Source: Chitinophaga niabensis
GTDB lineage: Bacteria; Bacteroidota; Bacteroidia; Chitinophagales; Chitinophagaceae
Reading direction: 5' to 3'
Assembly: GCF_039545795.1 (NCBI RefSeq)
Contig: NZ_CP154260.1
Location: 997,001 to 1,061,000 of the forward strand
Length of the DNA stretch: 64,000 nucleotides
A program made the translations under genes and the position numbers. The stretch's first letter is position 1; every line of letters begins with the position of its first letter. The notes beneath the pieces are model-generated. The model did not search any database. It saw nothing but the letters and a program-made list of their open reading frames with translations, and had not been told where the DNA came from. Shown one piece after another: positions 61,949 through 64,000 of this stretch.

Positions 61949-63742
61949 TTAATATCCATATCCCTGGCGAAGGCTGGGATTGCTGCTAAGTGTTTGAGGA
62001 CCATAAGGGAGGATCTCTCTCTGATTGGCCACAAAGCTTCCAGCCCAGTCGCTCGCGAAAGTATTTCCATATGCTGATGCCCAGTTCACACTTGAATAAC
62101 CTGCAGGCGGATTAGCAGCAGAAGGTTGGTAATAGCTGGCAGAATACACAATGCCGGTGGTTGAATTATTGAGGAAATACATCCTGGCAGGCATATTGGT
62201 GAAAGGAGCCTGCCGCAGCCTGAATTTCTCCAGCTTATCACGGGTGTCAGCAAATACGGTGCTGATCAGGTTCCAGCGGATGAGGTCCCACTTCCTTAAT
62301 CCTTCACCACCTAATTCAAACATCCGTTCATCGGTAATGGCTTTGAAAAAACCGGCATAGTCAGCAGGAATAGTGCCCATTTTACTTTCGTCACCATTGA
62401 ACCCTCTTACGCGCACCTGCTTAAAGGCGGTAATAGCTGCTGCTGTAGGTGCCTGGTTGAGTTCATTCTCTGCTTCCGCAAACATCAATAGCACATCCGA
62501 ATAACGGATCATCGGCCAGCTGATGCCTGTATAAGCAAAGTTGCTGTTGGCTGGTGTAGCGGGATTGGAATGCCAGTCCCTCCTGAACTTTGCCATCACA
62601 AAAGGCCCGTAAACAGTGGCGATACCAACATACTGCCCTGATCCGTTGATGGCATAGCTGGCGATAGTAACATCTCTTCTTATATCCAGGCTGTCGAACT
62701 TATAAAAATAAGTAGGTAGCGCCCAGCTGGAACCACTGCCATTGCCGTTTACGCGGGTACCATCGATAAAGCCCACCCTGCCGTCTGAAACACCGTTTCC
62801 GCCAGACAGTCCTACCTGGAACAATACTTCTCCATTAGGTTCTATCTTGTGCGCGTTGAAATTATCCTTGAACACTGCCATGAAGCTGGGGTTCAGCTTA
62901 TGTTTGCCGGAAAGCATAATATCATTGCATTCATCCCGGGCTATCTGGTAATATTTAATGTAATCGGAAGGCCGCTCCATTTTCTTAGATGCAGCCCGCA
63001 GTGAATATCCTGCTCTGAACAGCGCAATCCTTGCCCTGAGTGCTTTTGCTGCTCCTTTGGTGATCCGCTCATCTATAGTAACGCCCGGATCGCCGCGCCA
63101 TGGTAAAAGCGTGGCGGCCATCGCCAGATCATTCAGGATATGATCGTAGATGGAATCCCTGTTTGTTGCCGGCAGGTTGAGATCGGGTGCGTCTATGGAA
63201 GGAATATAAGGAGCCGGCACATCTCCCCAGAATTTAATAATGTCGAAGAAGAATTGTGCCCTTAGCGTCAGTGCTTCGCCATGCAGCCTTCTCAGGCTTG
63301 CTTTATCGTTATCTGAGCCACTGGTGTATAAATGCATCTTTGGAATGTTCTTGATACATTGATTGGCACGGTCGATCCCTGCGTAATAGATATTCCATTC
63401 CGCGTCCAGCTCTGTATTAGTGGCCAGTGCATTATACCGGCAAAGTGCCTTCGCTCCGTTATCACCGCCAATGGCTACAGTATTACTGGCATTACAGTAG
63501 GATTCATCACAATCGTTGGAAAAGTAGTACTGGATCCTTCCGCCATATCCCCTGTCGCCGGCGAGCGTTGCATAGGTGCCTAATACGGCGCCATAAGCAT
63601 CATTCACACTGCCAAAAACATAAGTGTCATCAAAAGCGGAATCAGGGCTCAGTGTTAAGAATTTCTTGCACGAATTAAGTGAAATGGCCAGGACGAATAA
63701 TCCTATAAGAGCCGCCAGTTTTTTTGAATGAATATTGTTCAT
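61949..63742 (-). CDS. susD: SusD/RagB-like surface lipoprotein of a pectin-type locus
   Basis: The 597-residue lipoprotein (lipobox LNSC, Cys ~25) has SusD features: TPR-like helices (LRRLHGEALTLRAQFFFDIIKFWGDVP, AAKALRARIALFRAGYSL), and a C-terminal RYSDVLLMFAEAENEL and ITDERMFELGGEGLRKWDLIRW. It binds glycan at the cell surface with the SusC encoded 12 nt upstream. The GH28-like enzyme encoded next points to pectin oligosaccharides as ligand (inference from context). Confidence 0.95.
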   Translation of the reverse strand: MNNIHSKKLAALIGLFVLAISLNSCKKFLTLSPDSAFDDTYVFGSVNDAYGAVLGTYATLAGDRGYGGRIQYYFSNDCDESYCNASNTVAIGGDNGAKALCRYNALATNTELDAEWNIYYAGIDRANQCIKNIPKMHLYTSGSDNDKASLRRLHGEALTLRAQFFFDIIKFWGDVPAPYIPSIDAPDLNLPATNRDSIYDHILNDLAMAATLLPWRGDPGVTIDERITKGAAKALRARIALFRAGYSLRAASKKMERPSDYIKYYQIARDECNDIMLSGKHKLNPSFMAVFKDNFNAHKIEPNGEVLFQVGLSGGNGVSDGRVGFIDGTRVNGNGSGSSWALPTYFYKFDSLDIRRDVTIASYAINGSGQYVGIATVYGPFVMAKFRRDWHSNPATPANSNFAYTGISWPMIRYSDVLLMFAEAENELNQAPTAAAITAFKQVRVRGFNGDESKMGTIPADYAGFFKAITDERMFELGGEGLRKWDLIRWNLISTVFADTRDKLEKFRLRQAPFTNMPARMYFLNNSTTGIVYSASYYQPSAANPPAGYSSVNWASAYGNTFASDWAGSFVANQREILPYGPQTLSSNPSLRQGYGY

Positions 63743-63754
63743 ATGCTGAATGAT

Positions 63755-64000
63755 CTAGAATTTAACATTAATACCGGCAATGAATGTTCTGCTGCGTGGG
63801 TAAGGAGAAGAGTCTACACCAGGCGTTACATAATTGGAATTTTTGGTGCTCACCTCAGGATCAAGACCAGTGTATTTTGTGATAATACCGGCATTGTTTA
63901 CCGTAGCATACACCCGCAGGCTGCTGATCTTTTTCTTTAGCAGGGATTCCACCGGTAAGTTGTATCCAAGTGTTATATTACTGAAGCGGAGGAAAGAGCC
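63755..64000 (-). CDS. susC: SusC/RagA-like TonB-dependent receptor, C-terminal end only
   Basis: The minus-strand frame running in from base 64000 reads a SusC barrel end (FLRFSNITLGYNLPVESLL, LRVYATVNNAGIITKYTGLDPEVS, TFIAGINVKF*), with the final aromatic residue usual for outer-membrane barrels. Only ~80 residues are inside the window. It is first of the operon with susD and the GH28-like gene. Confidence 0.92.
   Translation of the reverse strand, partial: GSFLRFSNITLGYNLPVESLLKKKISSLRVYATVNNAGIITKYTGLDPEVSTKNSNYVTPGVDSSPYPRSRTFIAGINVKF

Overview
This window looks like the chromosome of a Bacteroidota species, most probably Chitinophagaceae (Chitinophaga-like). The reasons are two SusC/SusD pairs, an ECF sigma/FecR/STN-receptor relay, a GldF-GldG type ABC exporter, lipoproteins with short Cys lipoboxes, TAnnTTTG promoter boxes, weak Shine-Dalgarno signals, and many hybrid and REC-fused histidine kinases. 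No rRNA, tRNA, CRISPR array or insertion sequence was recognised. Everything here is read from sequence; no database search was run.

Layout. 1-6.8 kb: heavy-metal efflux operon (CzcA fused to a CzcC/TolC-like channel and cut by the window edge, CzcB adaptor lipoprotein, Zn/Cd-type P-ATPase). 6.8-14.7 kb: signalling block with a lone receiver, a 2,035-residue soluble hybrid kinase built on a tandem HAMP array, and a receiver-kinase. 14.8-20.8 kb: an SPW-repeat membrane protein, a tight three-gene operon (membrane protein, exported protein, cytoplasmic trypsin-fold protease) of unknown job, and an azoreductase. 21.1-34.0 kb: ECF sigma, FecR, an STN-type SusC broken by one frameshift, SusD, ABC ATPase, GldF-GldG-like permease, and two tandem MutS-like ATPases without mismatch-recognition domains. 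The second half of this run is tightly packed. It is my leading candidate for an undescribed system.

34.2-41.1 kb: accessory genes, namely a small membrane protein behind a twin-palindrome promoter, an EamA exporter, an orphan Tdi1-like immunity protein, a bestrophin, an AhpD/YCII/ECF42-sigma operon and a second YCII gene. 40.3-46.5 kb: a sigma-54 activator with four GAF-like modules, flanked by two good -24/-12 promoters that lead into an NmrA-like oxidoreductase gene and a two-gene alpha/beta-hydrolase operon. This looks like a self-contained regulon. 46.6-48.4 kb: Coq4-like protein, Crp-family regulator, lipoprotein. 48.8-53.7 kb: receiver plus CheB-CheR-PAS-kinase fusion, then exonuclease III. 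53.8-60.3 kb: sulfatase, AraC regulator with a TonB-dependent receptor, VOC protein, DUF6223-like protein, second AraC regulator. 60.5-64 kb: start of a pectin-type polysaccharide utilisation locus read on the minus strand (SusC, SusD, GH28-like hydrolase), cut by the right edge.

Main limits: functions are assigned from motifs and context, promoter and operator calls are pattern matches, and the SusC frameshift may be a sequencing error.
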